From positions 620,001 to 684,000 of the forward strand of contig CAWFTJ010000008.1 of NCBI GenBank assembly GCA_963818685.1: a stretch of DNA of 64,000 nt. The letters run 5' to 3'. The position numbers and the translations under genes were made by a program. The notes beneath the pieces were generated by a model that made no database searches, was not told the origin of the DNA, and saw only the letters and a list, made by a program, of their open reading frames with translations. This DNA comes from CAJCJE01 sp963818685 (GTDB taxonomy: Bacteria > Actinomycetota > Actinomycetes > Mycobacteriales > Pseudonocardiaceae). Of the stretch, positions 50,310 through 59,410 are shown piece after piece (within the stretch, counting starts at the first letter, position 1; every line of letters begins with the position of its first letter).

Positions 50310-52004
50310 CTACACGGTCGGCACCTGCCGCTTGCCGCGTAACACGGACGCGACGGCCGCGACAACGGCCATCAGCGCGGCCGCGCTGAACACGATGACC
50401 AGGCCATGGTGGAACGGGCCGGACACCAACTGGGGGAAGAACTGCTTGCCGGTCAACGCCTGCACGTTGTGCGCGGGCAACGTGTTCAGCACGCCGCTCG
50501 GCGCGAGCAGGTGCGAGATCGGGTTGTTGCCGAGGAACGTGGCGAACAGGGTGCTGACCGGTGGCAACGACGCCACTCCCCCCGCGACGTTGCCCGGTAC
50601 GCCCTGCGCCTGTAGGCCGCTGCTCAAGGCGTTCGGGAGCGTGCTGGACAGGCCGGAGATCATCAGCGAGAAGAACACGCCGATGGACAGCGCGGTGCCC
50701 GAGTTCTGGAAGGTCGACCGCATGCCGGACGCGACGCCGCGCTGGTTCGACGGCACGCTGCTCATGATGGCCGATGTGTTCGGCGCCGAGAACATGCCCT
50801 GACCGAGCCCGCTGAGCAGCAGCAAGCCCGCGAAGTACGGGTAGCCGAAGTTGACCGGCAGCACGATGAGGCCGACGAACGACGCCGCGACGATGATCAG
50901 GCCGCCGGTGGCGAACAGCCGCGCGCCGAACCGGTCGGACAGATAGCCGGAGAGCGGACCGGCGATGAGGAACCCGAAGGTGAGCGGGAGCATGTAGATG
51001 CCGGCCCAGAGCGGCGTCTGCTCGTAGTCGAACCCGTGCAGCGGCAACCAGATGCCCTGCAACCAGATGATCAGCATGAACTGGAGGCCGCCGCGCGCGA
51101 TCGCGGTGAGCAGCGCGGCCAGGTTGCCGGCTGCGAACGCGCGGATCCTGAACAGCGACAACCGGAACATCGGCTGGGCGACCTTGGTTTCGGCGACGCA
51201 GAACACGATCAGCAGCAGCACGCCGATGCCGAGCCCGCCGAGCACGGTCGGATTGGTCCAGCCGGTCGGCCTGCCGTGGTAGGGCTGGATGCCGTAGGTG
51301 ATCGCGGCGAGCAGCAGCGCGGTGCCCGCGGTGAAGGTGAGGTTGCCGATCCAGTCGATCCGGCCCTGCGACCTGGTGCCGATCTCGCGCAGGGTGCGGT
51401 AGGACCAGACGGTGCCGATGACGCCGATCGGCACGCTCACCCAGAACACCGCTCGCCAGTCGATCGCGGCCAGCAGGCCACCGGCGAGCAGGCCGAGGAA
51501 CTGGCCGGCCAACCCGGTGATCTGGTTGATGCCCAACGCCATGCCGCGCTGCCTGGCCGGGAACGCGTCGGTCAGGATCGCGGCCGAGTTCGCGGTGAGC
51601 ATGGCGCCGCCGAACGCCTGGATGATCCGCCAGCCGATCAGCCACAACGCGCCGAGCCCACCGGAGAACGGATCGAGCGAGAGCGCGAGCGACGCGCCGG
51701 AGAAGATCACGAAACCGAGGTTGTACATGCGCACGCGGCCGAACATGTCGCCAAGCCGACCGAGCGCGACCACGAGCACGGCGGTGACCAGCAGATAGCC
51801 GAGGATCATCCAGAGCAGGTAGCCGATGTTGCCCGGCGCAAGCGGGTCGAGGCCGATACCTCGGAAGATCGCCGGCAGCGAGATGATCACGATCGAGCCG
51901 TCCACCGTGGCGATCAGCACGCCCAGCGTGGTGTTCGACAGCACGATCCACTTGTAGCGATCGCTTCTCGTATCCACCCGTGCTTCAGTACGCGTCCTCA
52001 TCAC
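50310..52004 (-). CDS. MFS exporter, DHA2 family, 14 helices
   Basis: A 564-residue transporter: VDGSIVIISLPAIFRGIGLD (helix 1), WMILGYLLVTAVLVVALGRL then GDMFGRVRMYN (motif A), GWRIIQAFGGAMLTANSAAI, and LAGQFLGLLAGGLLAAIDWR (motif C-like). A large extracellular loop near 470-520 is longer than in EmrB. Probably exports a drug or metabolite. A nearby perfect AGTTGC/GCAACT repeat (52027-52044) may regulate it. Confidence 0.87.
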   Translation of the reverse strand: MMRTRTEARVDTRSDRYKWIVLSNTTLGVLIATVDGSIVIISLPAIFRGIGLDPLAPGNIGYLLWMILGYLLVTAVLVVALGRLGDMFGRVRMYNLGFVIFSGASLALSLDPFSGGLGALWLIGWRIIQAFGGAMLTANSAAILTDAFPARQRGMALGINQITGLAGQFLGLLAGGLLAAIDWRAVFWVSVPIGVIGTVWSYRTLREIGTRSQGRIDWIGNLTFTAGTALLLAAITYGIQPYHGRPTGWTNPTVLGGLGIGVLLLIVFCVAETKVAQPMFRLSLFRIRAFAAGNLAALLTAIARGGLQFMLIIWLQGIWLPLHGFDYEQTPLWAGIYMLPLTFGFLIAGPLSGYLSDRFGARLFATGGLIIVAASFVGLIVLPVNFGYPYFAGLLLLSGLGQGMFSAPNTSAIMSSVPSNQRGVASGMRSTFQNSGTALSIGVFFSLMISGLSSTLPNALSSGLQAQGVPGNVAGGVASLPPVSTLFATFLGNNPISHLLAPSGVLNTLPAHNVQALTGKQFFPQLVSGPFHHGLVIVFSAAALMAVVAAVASVLRGKRQVPTV

Positions 52005-52026
52005 AAGTAGTCACCCTAGACTTATC

Positions 52027-52044
52027 AGTTGCCCTTTAGCAACT
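52027..52044. promoter_or_regulatory. Inverted repeat AGTTGC-N6-GCAACT upstream of the exporter gene
   Basis: A perfect 6-bp inverted repeat with a 6-base spacer, about 23 bases before the exporter start, where a MarR- or TetR-type operator would be expected. Confidence 0.4.
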
Positions 52045-52064
52045 AACTCGCGGGTAACGCGAGG

Positions 52065-53339
52065 TCAACGACGGGTGGTGACCAGGGCGCGGAACAGGCC
52101 GCGATGCACCGTGTCCGGCCGCTCCGCCAACCAGCCGCCCACGTCCTTGACCAGCACATCAGGGCCGATCACGCCATAGGCGTTCGCTGGTGTCCAGCCG
52201 GTGCGCGGCGGCTGGCCGGGCTGGTCGGGCCAGACCAGCAGGACCGAGCGCGACACGGCCGTCGGGAAATGCCTGCGCGCGGAGCGCAACGCGGCGCCCA
52301 CGCCCAGCGATCCGCTCAGCGCCGGTCGACCGGCCAGCAGCACATCGCCGCCCCGGCCGATGGTGTAGTCGCCGGCAGGCCACACCACCGACATGATCAG
52401 CACCAGCCGCCTGCCGCACAACACCACGTGATCGACGTTCGGACCGAAACCGACCGGGTCGCGGAACACGCGCACGGCCGGAATCCGGGTGAGGTAGCGG
52501 GAAAGCAGATCCGCGGTGAGGGAGGCCGCCTGTTCGAGATCGGCCGTGCGTGCGGTCGCGCCCTGCCGGCCGCCACGCAACCGCCACAGGTTCGCCTGCC
52601 AGTCGATCTTCTGCTGGCCGCGCGAACGCGCGTACCATCCGGCAGCGAACGGAACGATCAGCGCGCCGAGCGCGTAGCGGATCAGCGTCGACGGCCTGGC
52701 CGTCGCGACATGCTGGGTCTGGGCGTAATAGGCGAGACCGATCAGGCACACGCCGGCCGCGAGCGACCAGAACACGGCAGGGCGCGGCGGTTTGCGGCCG
52801 AGCAGCGCGCTGATCACGCACCACAACGTCGGCAGCACGACCGCTGCGAACACGAGATAGCCGTAGTAGCCGGCCTTCGCGAGGCCCTCCGTTGCCAGAC
52901 CGAACGCGACCAGCACCAGCCACGACCCGCCCAGCACCACGAACCCGATCGTGGCCGGTCGCAGCCGGCCGCGCCAGCGGATCCGCGCGTCCGGGTTCAC
53001 CCGCGGCCACCACGGGATCTCGTCGTACGGAATGGCCGGCACGCTCGGCCCGGCCGCCCACTGGCCCGGCTGCGCGGGTGGCGGTGGCCGCTCGGGTGGC
53101 GGTGGCTGCGGCGCGCGCGGGGCCTCCTCCCGGCCGGTCCGGTCGTAGGCCGCGCGGCGGTCCGGGTCGCTGAGCGTCTCGTACGCCTGCTGGATCAACC
53201 GGAAGAAGTAGCTGTTGCCCTCGGCATCCGGGTGGAACTTCTTCACCGCGGCCCGGTAGGCGCGTTTGATCTCCTCCTGGTCGGCGTCGCGGGCGACCCC
53301 GAGCACCTCGTAAAGATCACCGTCGCTCGCCTTGGGCAC
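52065..53339 (-). CDS. J-domain membrane protein with NERD-like C-terminus
   Basis: A 424-residue protein. Residues 7-70 are a DnaJ J-domain: DLYEVLGVARDADQEEIKRA with intact HPD at 36-38. A Pro-rich linker leads to four membrane helices (~135-265). The C-terminal ~160 residues (LTRIPAVRVFRDPVGFGPNV, DHVVLCGRRLVLIMSV) resemble NERD-like nuclease-related domains but the catalytic Glu/Gln is not obvious. The J-domain would recruit DnaK to the membrane. Actinomycete-specific architecture. Confidence 0.75.
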   Translation of the reverse strand: MPKASDGDLYEVLGVARDADQEEIKRAYRAAVKKFHPDAEGNSYFFRLIQQAYETLSDPDRRAAYDRTGREEAPRAPQPPPPERPPPPAQPGQWAAGPSVPAIPYDEIPWWPRVNPDARIRWRGRLRPATIGFVVLGGSWLVLVAFGLATEGLAKAGYYGYLVFAAVVLPTLWCVISALLGRKPPRPAVFWSLAAGVCLIGLAYYAQTQHVATARPSTLIRYALGALIVPFAAGWYARSRGQQKIDWQANLWRLRGGRQGATARTADLEQAASLTADLLSRYLTRIPAVRVFRDPVGFGPNVDHVVLCGRRLVLIMSVVWPAGDYTIGRGGDVLLAGRPALSGSLGVGAALRSARRHFPTAVSRSVLLVWPDQPGQPPRTGWTPANAYGVIGPDVLVKDVGGWLAERPDTVHRGLFRALVTTRR

Positions 53340-53353
53340 CCGGCCAGCCTAGA

Positions 53354-54187
53354 TCAAACCGGGAAATCGGCGGACCTGCTGACCTCGGCCCATTTCGCCG
53401 CCTCCTCGGCCCGTTCCCGCGACGCATACTCGGCTGCCTCGACCGCGCCCGCGCCGAGCAACAGCCGCCGGGGCGGCTCGGCGACGTCGAGCAGGTCGAT
53501 GATGATCCGCGCGGCGCGTGCCGGATCGCCCTGCTGCTTGCCGTCGGTGTCGGCGCGGAAGCGGTTGATCTCCCCCACCGTCGTCTCGTAGTACGGGCTG
53601 ACCGGCGCGAATGCCATGGACGAGCCCTGCCAGTCGGTGCGGAACGCGCCGGGCTCGATGATGATCACCTTGACACCGAACGGCGCGACCTCGTTGGCGA
53701 GCACCTCGGAGAATCCCTCCACCGCGAACTTCGCGGCCTGGTAGGCGGCGATGCCCGGCGTGCCGCCGACCCGGCCGCCGACCGAGAAGAACTGGATGAA
53801 GTAGCCGGACCGCTGCGCGCGCAGCACCGGCAAGGCCGCCTTGGTGACATTGACGACGCCGAAGAAGTTGGCCTCGACCTGCGCCCGAAAGTCATCGAGC
53901 GAGGTGTCCTCTATCGCGGCCGAGTTCGCGTAACCCGCGTTGTTGACGACCACGTCCAACCGACCGAACTCGCGCACCGCGAACCGCACGGCGGCCTCGG
54001 CGGCGGCCGGATCGGTGACGTCCAGCGCGACGGTGCGCACCCGATCGCCGAACTCGCCGGCTAACTGGGCCAACTGTTCGGGCCTGCGCGCCGTCGCGAC
54101 CAGGTTGTCGCCGCTCGCCAGCACCGCCCTGGCCAACTCCCAGCCGAACCCGCGCGAACTACCGGTGATCAACCACGTTCTGCTCAT
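53354..54187 (-). CDS. Short-chain dehydrogenase/reductase
   Basis: A 277-residue classical SDR: TGSSRGFGWELARAV (cofactor loop), VVNNAGYANSAAIEDTS, SVGGRVGGTPGIAAYQAAKF with the YxxxK active site and the Ser seven residues before, and EPGAFRTDWQGSSMAF. NADP is favoured by SSRG. ATG 54187 has GGAG about 10 bases upstream. Divergent from a TetR gene with two operators between, so probably controlled by it. Confidence 0.88.
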   Translation of the reverse strand: MSRTWLITGSSRGFGWELARAVLASGDNLVATARRPEQLAQLAGEFGDRVRTVALDVTDPAAAEAAVRFAVREFGRLDVVVNNAGYANSAAIEDTSLDDFRAQVEANFFGVVNVTKAALPVLRAQRSGYFIQFFSVGGRVGGTPGIAAYQAAKFAVEGFSEVLANEVAPFGVKVIIIEPGAFRTDWQGSSMAFAPVSPYYETTVGEINRFRADTDGKQQGDPARAARIIIDLLDVAEPPRRLLLGAGAVEAAEYASRERAEEAAKWAEVSRSADFPV

Positions 54188-54255
54188 CGAACCCACTCCA
54201 CCATCGACCGCCCCGGTCCCGTCCGATCGGGCCCTCGGGTCTGGTCGGCCTATAT

Positions 54256-54271
54256 AACCAACTAGTTGTTT
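54256..54271. promoter_or_regulatory. TetR-type operator copy 1
   Basis: AACCAACTAGTTGTTT, an imperfect inverted repeat of the same shape as the perfect one 51 bases away, overlapping the TATATAG likely to be the SDR gene's -10. Confidence 0.6.
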
Positions 54272-54306
54272 ATATAGCGACAGTAGGCCGAGTCGAGCCA
54301 CCTGTC

Positions 54307-54322
54307 AACCAACCGGTTGGTT
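54307..54322. promoter_or_regulatory. TetR-type operator copy 2
   Basis: AACCAACCGGTTGGTT, a perfect 16-bp palindrome between the divergent SDR and TetR genes, 52 bases before the regulator start. Confidence 0.75.
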
Positions 54323-54373
54323 ATTTGGCGGACCGCGTACCGGGTCGCGGGATCACGGTCCTAATCTGGGCGT

Positions 54374-54967
54374 ATGCCACCGCGCCTTGACCCGACCATG
54401 GGCCGCGACGCCGAAGCCACCAAGGCTCGGCTGCTCGAAGCGGCCACCGACGAGTTCGCCGCGCACGGGATCGCCGGCGCCCGGGTCGACCGGATCAGCG
54501 CGGTCGCCAAGGTGAACAAGTCGATGATCTACACCTACTTCGGCGGCAAGGACCAACTGTTCGACGCGGTGATGAACGCGCACGTGACCAGGCTGCTCGA
54601 CACCGTTCCGTTCACCCCGGAGGACCTGACGGGCTATGCGGGCAGGCTGTTCGACTACCTGCTGGCCAACCCGCACCAGTTGCGCCTTGCCACCTGGTAT
54701 CGCCTTGAGCGGTCGATCACCGGCATCCCGACGGAGGTACGGAACTCCCTTTTCGACAAGTCGGCGGCGATCGCGGCGGCGCAGCGCGACGGCACGCTGC
54801 CGAGCACGCTGAGCGCGGAGGATCTCCTGGTGTTCCTGCTCGGCCTGGTGACCGCGTGGCTGCCGAGTAGTCCGAACGCGGTGCCGAACGTGGCAGCGGA
54901 CCAGCTTGCCGAGCATCGCGGCGCGGTGGTCACCGCGGTGCGCCTACTGGTCCACAGTGGACACTAG
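54374..54967 (+). CDS. TetR family regulator
   Basis: A 197-residue repressor with HTH at ~15-60: LLEAATDEFAAHGIAGARVD, ISAVAKVNKSMIYTYFGGKD. The C-terminal domain resembles TetR_C_ ligand domains of the DUF1956-like type (VLLGLVTAWLPS). Probably represses itself and the divergent SDR through two AACCAACYRGTTGGTT-like sites. Its stop overlaps the lacI stop by CTAG. Confidence 0.88.
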   Translation: MPPRLDPTMGRDAEATKARLLEAATDEFAAHGIAGARVDRISAVAKVNKSMIYTYFGGKDQLFDAVMNAHVTRLLDTVPFTPEDLTGYAGRLFDYLLANPHQLRLATWYRLERSITGIPTEVRNSLFDKSAAIAAAQRDGTLPSTLSAEDLLVFLLGLVTAWLPSSPNAVPNVAADQLAEHRGAVVTAVRLLVHSGH

Positions 54968-55989
54968 TCGGTGCGGGGCTGTACCGCGGAATCACGCAGT
55001 ACGAGTTCGACCGGCAGTACCACTCGTTTGGCAGGCGCCGCCGGATTCGCGATGCGCTCCAACAACAACCGCGCCGACTCGATGCCGATCTCGTAGTGTG
55101 GAATACGCACGCTGGTCAGCCGAGGCCGTTGCCGGTCAAGGAACGGCATGTCGTTGAAGCCGACCACCGAGATGTCCTCGGGGCAACGCAGGCCGCGCTG
55201 TTCCAGCGCGCGGTAGCAGCCGAGCGCGATCAGGTCGTTGCCGGCGACGATGGCGGTGATGCTCGGGTCGGCGGCCAGCAACGGCAGCGCGGCGACCAGT
55301 CCGGCCTCCTCGGTGAACGCGGTGCTGAACGTGACGCGCCGCGCCTCGACCGGCAGTTCGTGCGCTGCCATCGCGTCAAGGAACGCGCGGTAGCGCTCCC
55401 ACCCTGTCGACGTCTCCTGCGGCCCGGCCACGTGGCCGATGCGCCGGTGACCGAGTTTGACGAGCAGCCGCACGGTCGAGTAGACGCCGGCGGTGTTGTC
55501 CGCGGTGACCGACGGCGTGTCGCTGGCGTCGGTGCGCCGGTTGACCAGCACGGTCGGCACCGGGTAGCCGCCCTGCACCGGCGGGAGCGGATCGTTGCGG
55601 CGACTGGTGGCCAGGATGAAGCCGTCGGTCTGTCGGCCACGCATGGCCGCGAGGAGTTCCCTCTCGCGTTCCTCGTCGCCGTCTGTGTTGCCGAGCAGGG
55701 CCATGTAGCCGGCCTCGCGCAGGCCGTCCTCGATGCCGCGCACGATCGGCGGGAACACGGGATTGCGCAGGTCCGGGATGATCACGCCGGCCACCGACGA
55801 CGTTCTGGTGCGCAGGCTGCGCGCCGCCGAATTGGGCGAGTAGCCGAGGGTTTTGGCCGCCTCGATCACCCGGTTGGCGGTGCGGGTACTCACCATGTCC
55901 CGGGTGCTCGGATTCAACGCTCTGCTCGCCGTTGCCGCGTGCACCTTCGCCAGCAGTGCGACGTCCTTGATGGTCGGGACCTTGTTCAC
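54964..55989 (-). CDS. LacI family transcriptional regulator
   Basis: A 341-residue regulator: HTH TIKDVALLAKVHAATASRAL (~4-24) followed by hinge and a periplasmic-binding-like ligand domain (RSLRTRTSSVAGVIIPDL, RQTDGFILATSRRND). LacI proteins of this kind bind TGCAACCGGTTGCA-like sites, and one lies in front of the neighbouring dehydrogenase gene. GTG 55989 is chosen from the family's N-terminus; upstream starts are possible. Ligand unknown. Confidence 0.87.
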   Translation of the reverse strand: MNKVPTIKDVALLAKVHAATASRALNPSTRDMVSTRTANRVIEAAKTLGYSPNSAARSLRTRTSSVAGVIIPDLRNPVFPPIVRGIEDGLREAGYMALLGNTDGDEERERELLAAMRGRQTDGFILATSRRNDPLPPVQGGYPVPTVLVNRRTDASDTPSVTADNTAGVYSTVRLLVKLGHRRIGHVAGPQETSTGWERYRAFLDAMAAHELPVEARRVTFSTAFTEEAGLVAALPLLAADPSITAIVAGNDLIALGCYRALEQRGLRCPEDISVVGFNDMPFLDRQRPRLTSVRIPHYEIGIESARLLLERIANPAAPAKRVVLPVELVLRDSAVQPRTD

Positions 55990-56138
55990 CGACCCAGCAT
56001 AGGGAAAGACCGCGACGAGGTCTGGTACCACCGCCTCGACAAGCCCTGGATTTTCGCCGTGCGCGCGACGAATGCATGTGCATACAACGGCGACCCGTCA
56101 TATTTCGACGGCGAGGACTCTTGGCGTATTCGCCGCTC

Positions 56139-57071
56139 TTACCCGCCGAGCCCGTCGTCGACCGGCGCTTCCTCGGACTTGAGCGCCAGTCCGGATCGGC
56201 GTGCCTGCTCCAGGATCAGGGAGGCGAAGTCCTCGTCGATCAATCCGGCTCCGACCGCGGACGCGACCAACTGTGCCGCGGCCGAGGCGAGCGGCATCGG
56301 CGTCTCCAGCGTGCGCGCGGCGGCGAGGCCGAGGTCGAAGTCCTTGCGCAGCAACGGCATGGTGAAGGTCGGCGTGAAGTCGAGGTTGACCAGCGCGGGC
56401 GTCTTGTACTGGGTGAACACCGAGCCGAGTACCGAGGAATTGAGGAATTCCAGGAACGCCGCGCGGCTCACGCCGCCTTTCTCGGCCAACACGGTGACCT
56501 CGGAAAGGGACTCGATCACCACCCCAAGGAAAACGTTGTGACAGATTTTCACCAAGCGGGCCACCTCGTCCTCGCCGACGTAGGTGACCGCCCGGCCCAG
56601 CACGCGCAGGGTCGGCTCGACGCGCTCGAACACGGCGCGCGGCCCGGACACGGCCAGGGTCAGCTTGCCTGCGGCGACCACCTTCGGGTTGCCGCTGACC
56701 GGAGCCGCCAACAACTCGGTGCCCCGCGCGATCGCGGTCGCGCGAACTCGCGCTGACGCTTCCTCGGACACCGTCGACGAGTCGATCAGGATCGCGGGCG
56801 TGTGCTCGGCCGAGGTGAAAAGGCCGCCTTCGCCGGAGGTGACCGCGACGAGGTCGTCGGACGCGGAGACCGTGGTGAACACCACGTCTCGGTCGGCGAG
56901 GTCGGCGGGCCGATCGACCACGGTCGCGCCGTGTTCGGACAGGGCGTCGGCCTTGGCGCGGGTTCGGTTGTAGACCGCCACGTCGTAGCCCGCGTCGAGC
57001 AGGCGCCGGGCCAGCGCGGCGCCCATCCTTCCCACGCCGATCCAACCGGTCCGGGGAGGAGAACTGGTCAT
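56139..57071 (-). CDS. NAD(P)-dependent oxidoreductase, 3-hydroxyisobutyrate dehydrogenase family
   Basis: A 310-residue beta-hydroxyacid dehydrogenase: GWIGVGRMGAALARRLLDAG (NAD loop), VVFTTVSASDDL, ELLAAPVSGNPKVVAAGKLT (substrate signature DAPVSGG with A-A-P) and ARLVKICHNVFLGVVIE with catalytic Lys. Actinomycete homologues reduce tartronate semialdehyde or related acids. ATG 57071 has GAGG five bases upstream. A LacI-type palindrome 28-42 bases upstream suggests control by the adjacent LacI protein. Confidence 0.83.
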   Translation of the reverse strand: MTSSPPRTGWIGVGRMGAALARRLLDAGYDVAVYNRTRAKADALSEHGATVVDRPADLADRDVVFTTVSASDDLVAVTSGEGGLFTSAEHTPAILIDSSTVSEEASARVRATAIARGTELLAAPVSGNPKVVAAGKLTLAVSGPRAVFERVEPTLRVLGRAVTYVGEDEVARLVKICHNVFLGVVIESLSEVTVLAEKGGVSRAAFLEFLNSSVLGSVFTQYKTPALVNLDFTPTFTMPLLRKDFDLGLAAARTLETPMPLASAAAQLVASAVGAGLIDEDFASLILEQARRSGLALKSEEAPVDDGLGG

Positions 57072-57099
57072 TGTTGCCTCACTGCTCACAGGTGCGCTC

Positions 57100-57113
57100 T
57101 GCAACCGATTGCA
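57100..57113. promoter_or_regulatory. Candidate LacI operator TGCAACCGATTGCA
   Basis: A near palindrome (one mismatch) matching the classical LacI-family operator TGCAACCGGTTGCA, 29 bases upstream of the dehydrogenase start. A similar half-site, GATTGCA, occurs at 57172. Confidence 0.65.
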
Positions 57114-57361
57114 ACCACCTTGCTGCCGAGGCTGATCGACGTCAAGCCTCAACCAGATGAGATCCAAACGAACGATTGCACAGCATTTCTGGAATTTGTC
57201 CGCGCGGGAGACCCTAGCTCGATCGGCGCCGATGTCGACGGTAGCCTGCGATCTTCACCAGATTGCCGCAACGGTCTGTCGAATACGCCGCCGCTTATTC
57301 GACTGCGAGTGCGCGCCGACCGAGCCACGCGAGATCCGGCGATACTGTCAGGATAGGCGAC
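57114..57361. other. Intergenic region between dehydrogenase and methyltransferase
   Basis: About 250 bp with a half LacI site (AACGATTGCAC near 57170) but no clear promoter, terminator or small gene. Confidence 0.3.
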
Positions 57362-58171
57362 ATGACCGATGGTTATGTGCTGGGTCGCTCCTCGGCCGAG
57401 GCCGACCGGCTCCAGTTGCAGGCGAACATCCTCGCCCCGCACAGCGCGCATCTGTTCCGGCTGGCCGGCATCACCGAGGGTATGCGAGTGCTGGACGTCG
57501 GCTGCGGCGCGGGCGACGTGAGCATGCTGCTCGCCGACCTGGTCGGCCAGGGCGGCAGCGTGATCGGCGTTGACATGAACCCGGCCATCCTCGAACTCGC
57601 CAGGTCGCGCGTTGCCGAGGCTGGCCGGACCAACGTGACGTTCGTCGAGTCCGACCTGGCCGACGTGCGGCTCGACGACCAGGTCGACGCGCTCGCCGGC
57701 AGGCTGATCCTGATGCACCTGCGGGAGCCCGCCGCGACCGTGCGCGGGCTCAGTGGCCTGGTCCGGTCCGGCGGTGTGGTGACCTTCCACGACTACAACA
57801 TCAGCCGATGCCGCGCCGTCCCAGACATTCCGTTGATCGCCGACGCCGTCGGCTGGGTCGCGGGCGCGGTGCGCGCGGTCGGCCTCGACCCGGACACCGG
57901 CGACCAGATCGGCTCGATCCTGCGCGACGCGGGCCTCCAGGTCGAAGGCGCGGCGACCACGGCGCCGGGCGGAACCGCCGAGTCGGTGATGCCGCAGTAC
58001 GTGGCCGACACCGTTCGCAGCTTCCTGCCCGCGATCCTCGCGCACGGCCTGGCCACCGAGGCCGAGGTGGACCTCCACACGCTCGCCGACCGAATGGCGG
58101 CGGAACTCAAGGCGGCTGGCGCGGTGTTCTTCAGCCCGGAACTGGCTGCGGCCTGGGCTCGCGTCCCCTAG
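57362..58171 (+). CDS. SAM-dependent methyltransferase (class I)
   Basis: A 269-residue methyltransferase: GMRVLDVGCGAGDVSMLLAD (motif I), VIGVDMNPAILELARSRV (motif II) and LAGRLILMHLREPAATVRGL. Its opening, LGRSSAEADRLQLQANI, is shared with a large actinomycete group of unknown substrate. ATG 57362 with AGGA nine bases upstream. It ends 10 bases before the stop of the convergent E2 gene. Confidence 0.87.
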   Translation: MTDGYVLGRSSAEADRLQLQANILAPHSAHLFRLAGITEGMRVLDVGCGAGDVSMLLADLVGQGGSVIGVDMNPAILELARSRVAEAGRTNVTFVESDLADVRLDDQVDALAGRLILMHLREPAATVRGLSGLVRSGGVVTFHDYNISRCRAVPDIPLIADAVGWVAGAVRAVGLDPDTGDQIGSILRDAGLQVEGAATTAPGGTAESVMPQYVADTVRSFLPAILAHGLATEAEVDLHTLADRMAAELKAAGAVFFSPELAAAWARVP

Positions 58172-58180
58172 ACCTGCTGG

Positions 58181-59410
58181 CTACAGCTGGCGCAGCATGG
58201 CGAGCGGGTTCTCGACGCAGTCGGCGACGAAGCGCAGGAAGCCGCCTGCCGTGCCGCCGTCGCAGACGCGGTGGTCGAAGGCGAGGGTGAGTTCGGTCAC
58301 GCTGCGCGCGACGATCTCCTCGCTCACCACCCACGGCCGCCTGATGATCCGGCCGATGCCGAGGATGGCGACCTCGGGGTGGTTGATGATTGCCGCCGAA
58401 CCGTCCACTCCGAACACTCCGTAGTTGTTGACCGTGAACGTGCCGCCGGTGAGTTCGGTTGGCGCGAGCGCGCCGTCGCGGGCGCGCTGGGTGCGTTCGC
58501 CGAGCGCGAGCGAGAGCTGTTCGACGGACATGGCGTGCGCGTTGGGGACCACCGGGACGACGAGGCCGCGGTCGGTCTGGGCGGCGAAACCGAGGTGCAC
58601 CGCGTCGCCCATCAGGATCTCGTCGTCGACGATGCGCGCGTTGAGTTCCGGGTAGCGGCGCAGGCCGAGCACGGCGAACTTGGCGAGCAGCGCGAGCAGG
58701 CTGATCTTGGGCTCGGTACTGTCCGCGTTGAGCGTGGACCGGACGTCGAGCAGCGCGGTCGCGTCAACGTCGACCCAGACGGTGGCCTCGGGGATCTCCC
58801 TGCGTGAGCGGCTGAGCTTGTCCGCGACGGTCTTGCGCAGGCCGCGCAGTGGAATCCGGCGGATGTCATCACCGGGATTCGCGGCGGCGCGTTCGGGTCG
58901 GGTGTGCGCTGCGATGGCACGTTCGACGTCGGCGCGCATGATCAGGCCGTCCGGGCCGGAGCCGATGACCTCGCGCAGCTCGATGCCGGCTTCCCTGGCC
59001 ATCCTGCGCACCAGCGGCGACGCGACCGCAACCCGTCCACTGTGGACTTTGCTGAGCCTGGTCTCGGCTACCGAGGCGCGTGCCCGGCCACGCCTGCGGC
59101 GCCGGGTGGCGGTGGAACTGGTGCCATAGCCGATCAGCACGTTGCCGCTGCCCTCCTGCTCCTCGGAGGTGCTCGGCGTCTCGTCCACGCTGATCAGCGG
59201 GGTGCCGACGGCGAGCGTCGCGCCCTGGGCGCCGTACAGTTCGGTGACGGTGCCGGCGAACGGGACGGGCACCTCGACGATCGCCTTGGCGGTCTCCACC
59301 TCGGCGATGACCTGGTCGACGTGCACGACATCGCCCGGCTTGACCCGCCAGGACACGATCTCCGCCTCGGTCAGTCCCTCGCCGAGGTCGGGCAGGTTGA
59401 AAACGGACAT
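58181..59410 (-). CDS. bkdC: 2-oxoacid dehydrogenase E2 (lipoamide acyltransferase), branched-chain type
   Basis: A 409-residue E2: one lipoyl domain (~1-80) with the modified Lys in EVETAKAIVEVPVP, a peripheral subunit-binding domain (~130-165: SPLVRRMAREAGIELREVIG), and a catalytic domain ending FDHRVCDGGTAGGFL, where HxxxDG is the active site. Single lipoyl domain and gene order E1a-E1b-E2 match actinomycete BkdABC. Forms the core of the complex making branched-chain acyl-CoA. Starts immediately after the E1-beta stop. Confidence 0.85.
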   Translation of the reverse strand: MSVFNLPDLGEGLTEAEIVSWRVKPGDVVHVDQVIAEVETAKAIVEVPVPFAGTVTELYGAQGATLAVGTPLISVDETPSTSEEQEGSGNVLIGYGTSSTATRRRRRGRARASVAETRLSKVHSGRVAVASPLVRRMAREAGIELREVIGSGPDGLIMRADVERAIAAHTRPERAAANPGDDIRRIPLRGLRKTVADKLSRSRREIPEATVWVDVDATALLDVRSTLNADSTEPKISLLALLAKFAVLGLRRYPELNARIVDDEILMGDAVHLGFAAQTDRGLVVPVVPNAHAMSVEQLSLALGERTQRARDGALAPTELTGGTFTVNNYGVFGVDGSAAIINHPEVAILGIGRIIRRPWVVSEEIVARSVTELTLAFDHRVCDGGTAGGFLRFVADCVENPLAMLRQL

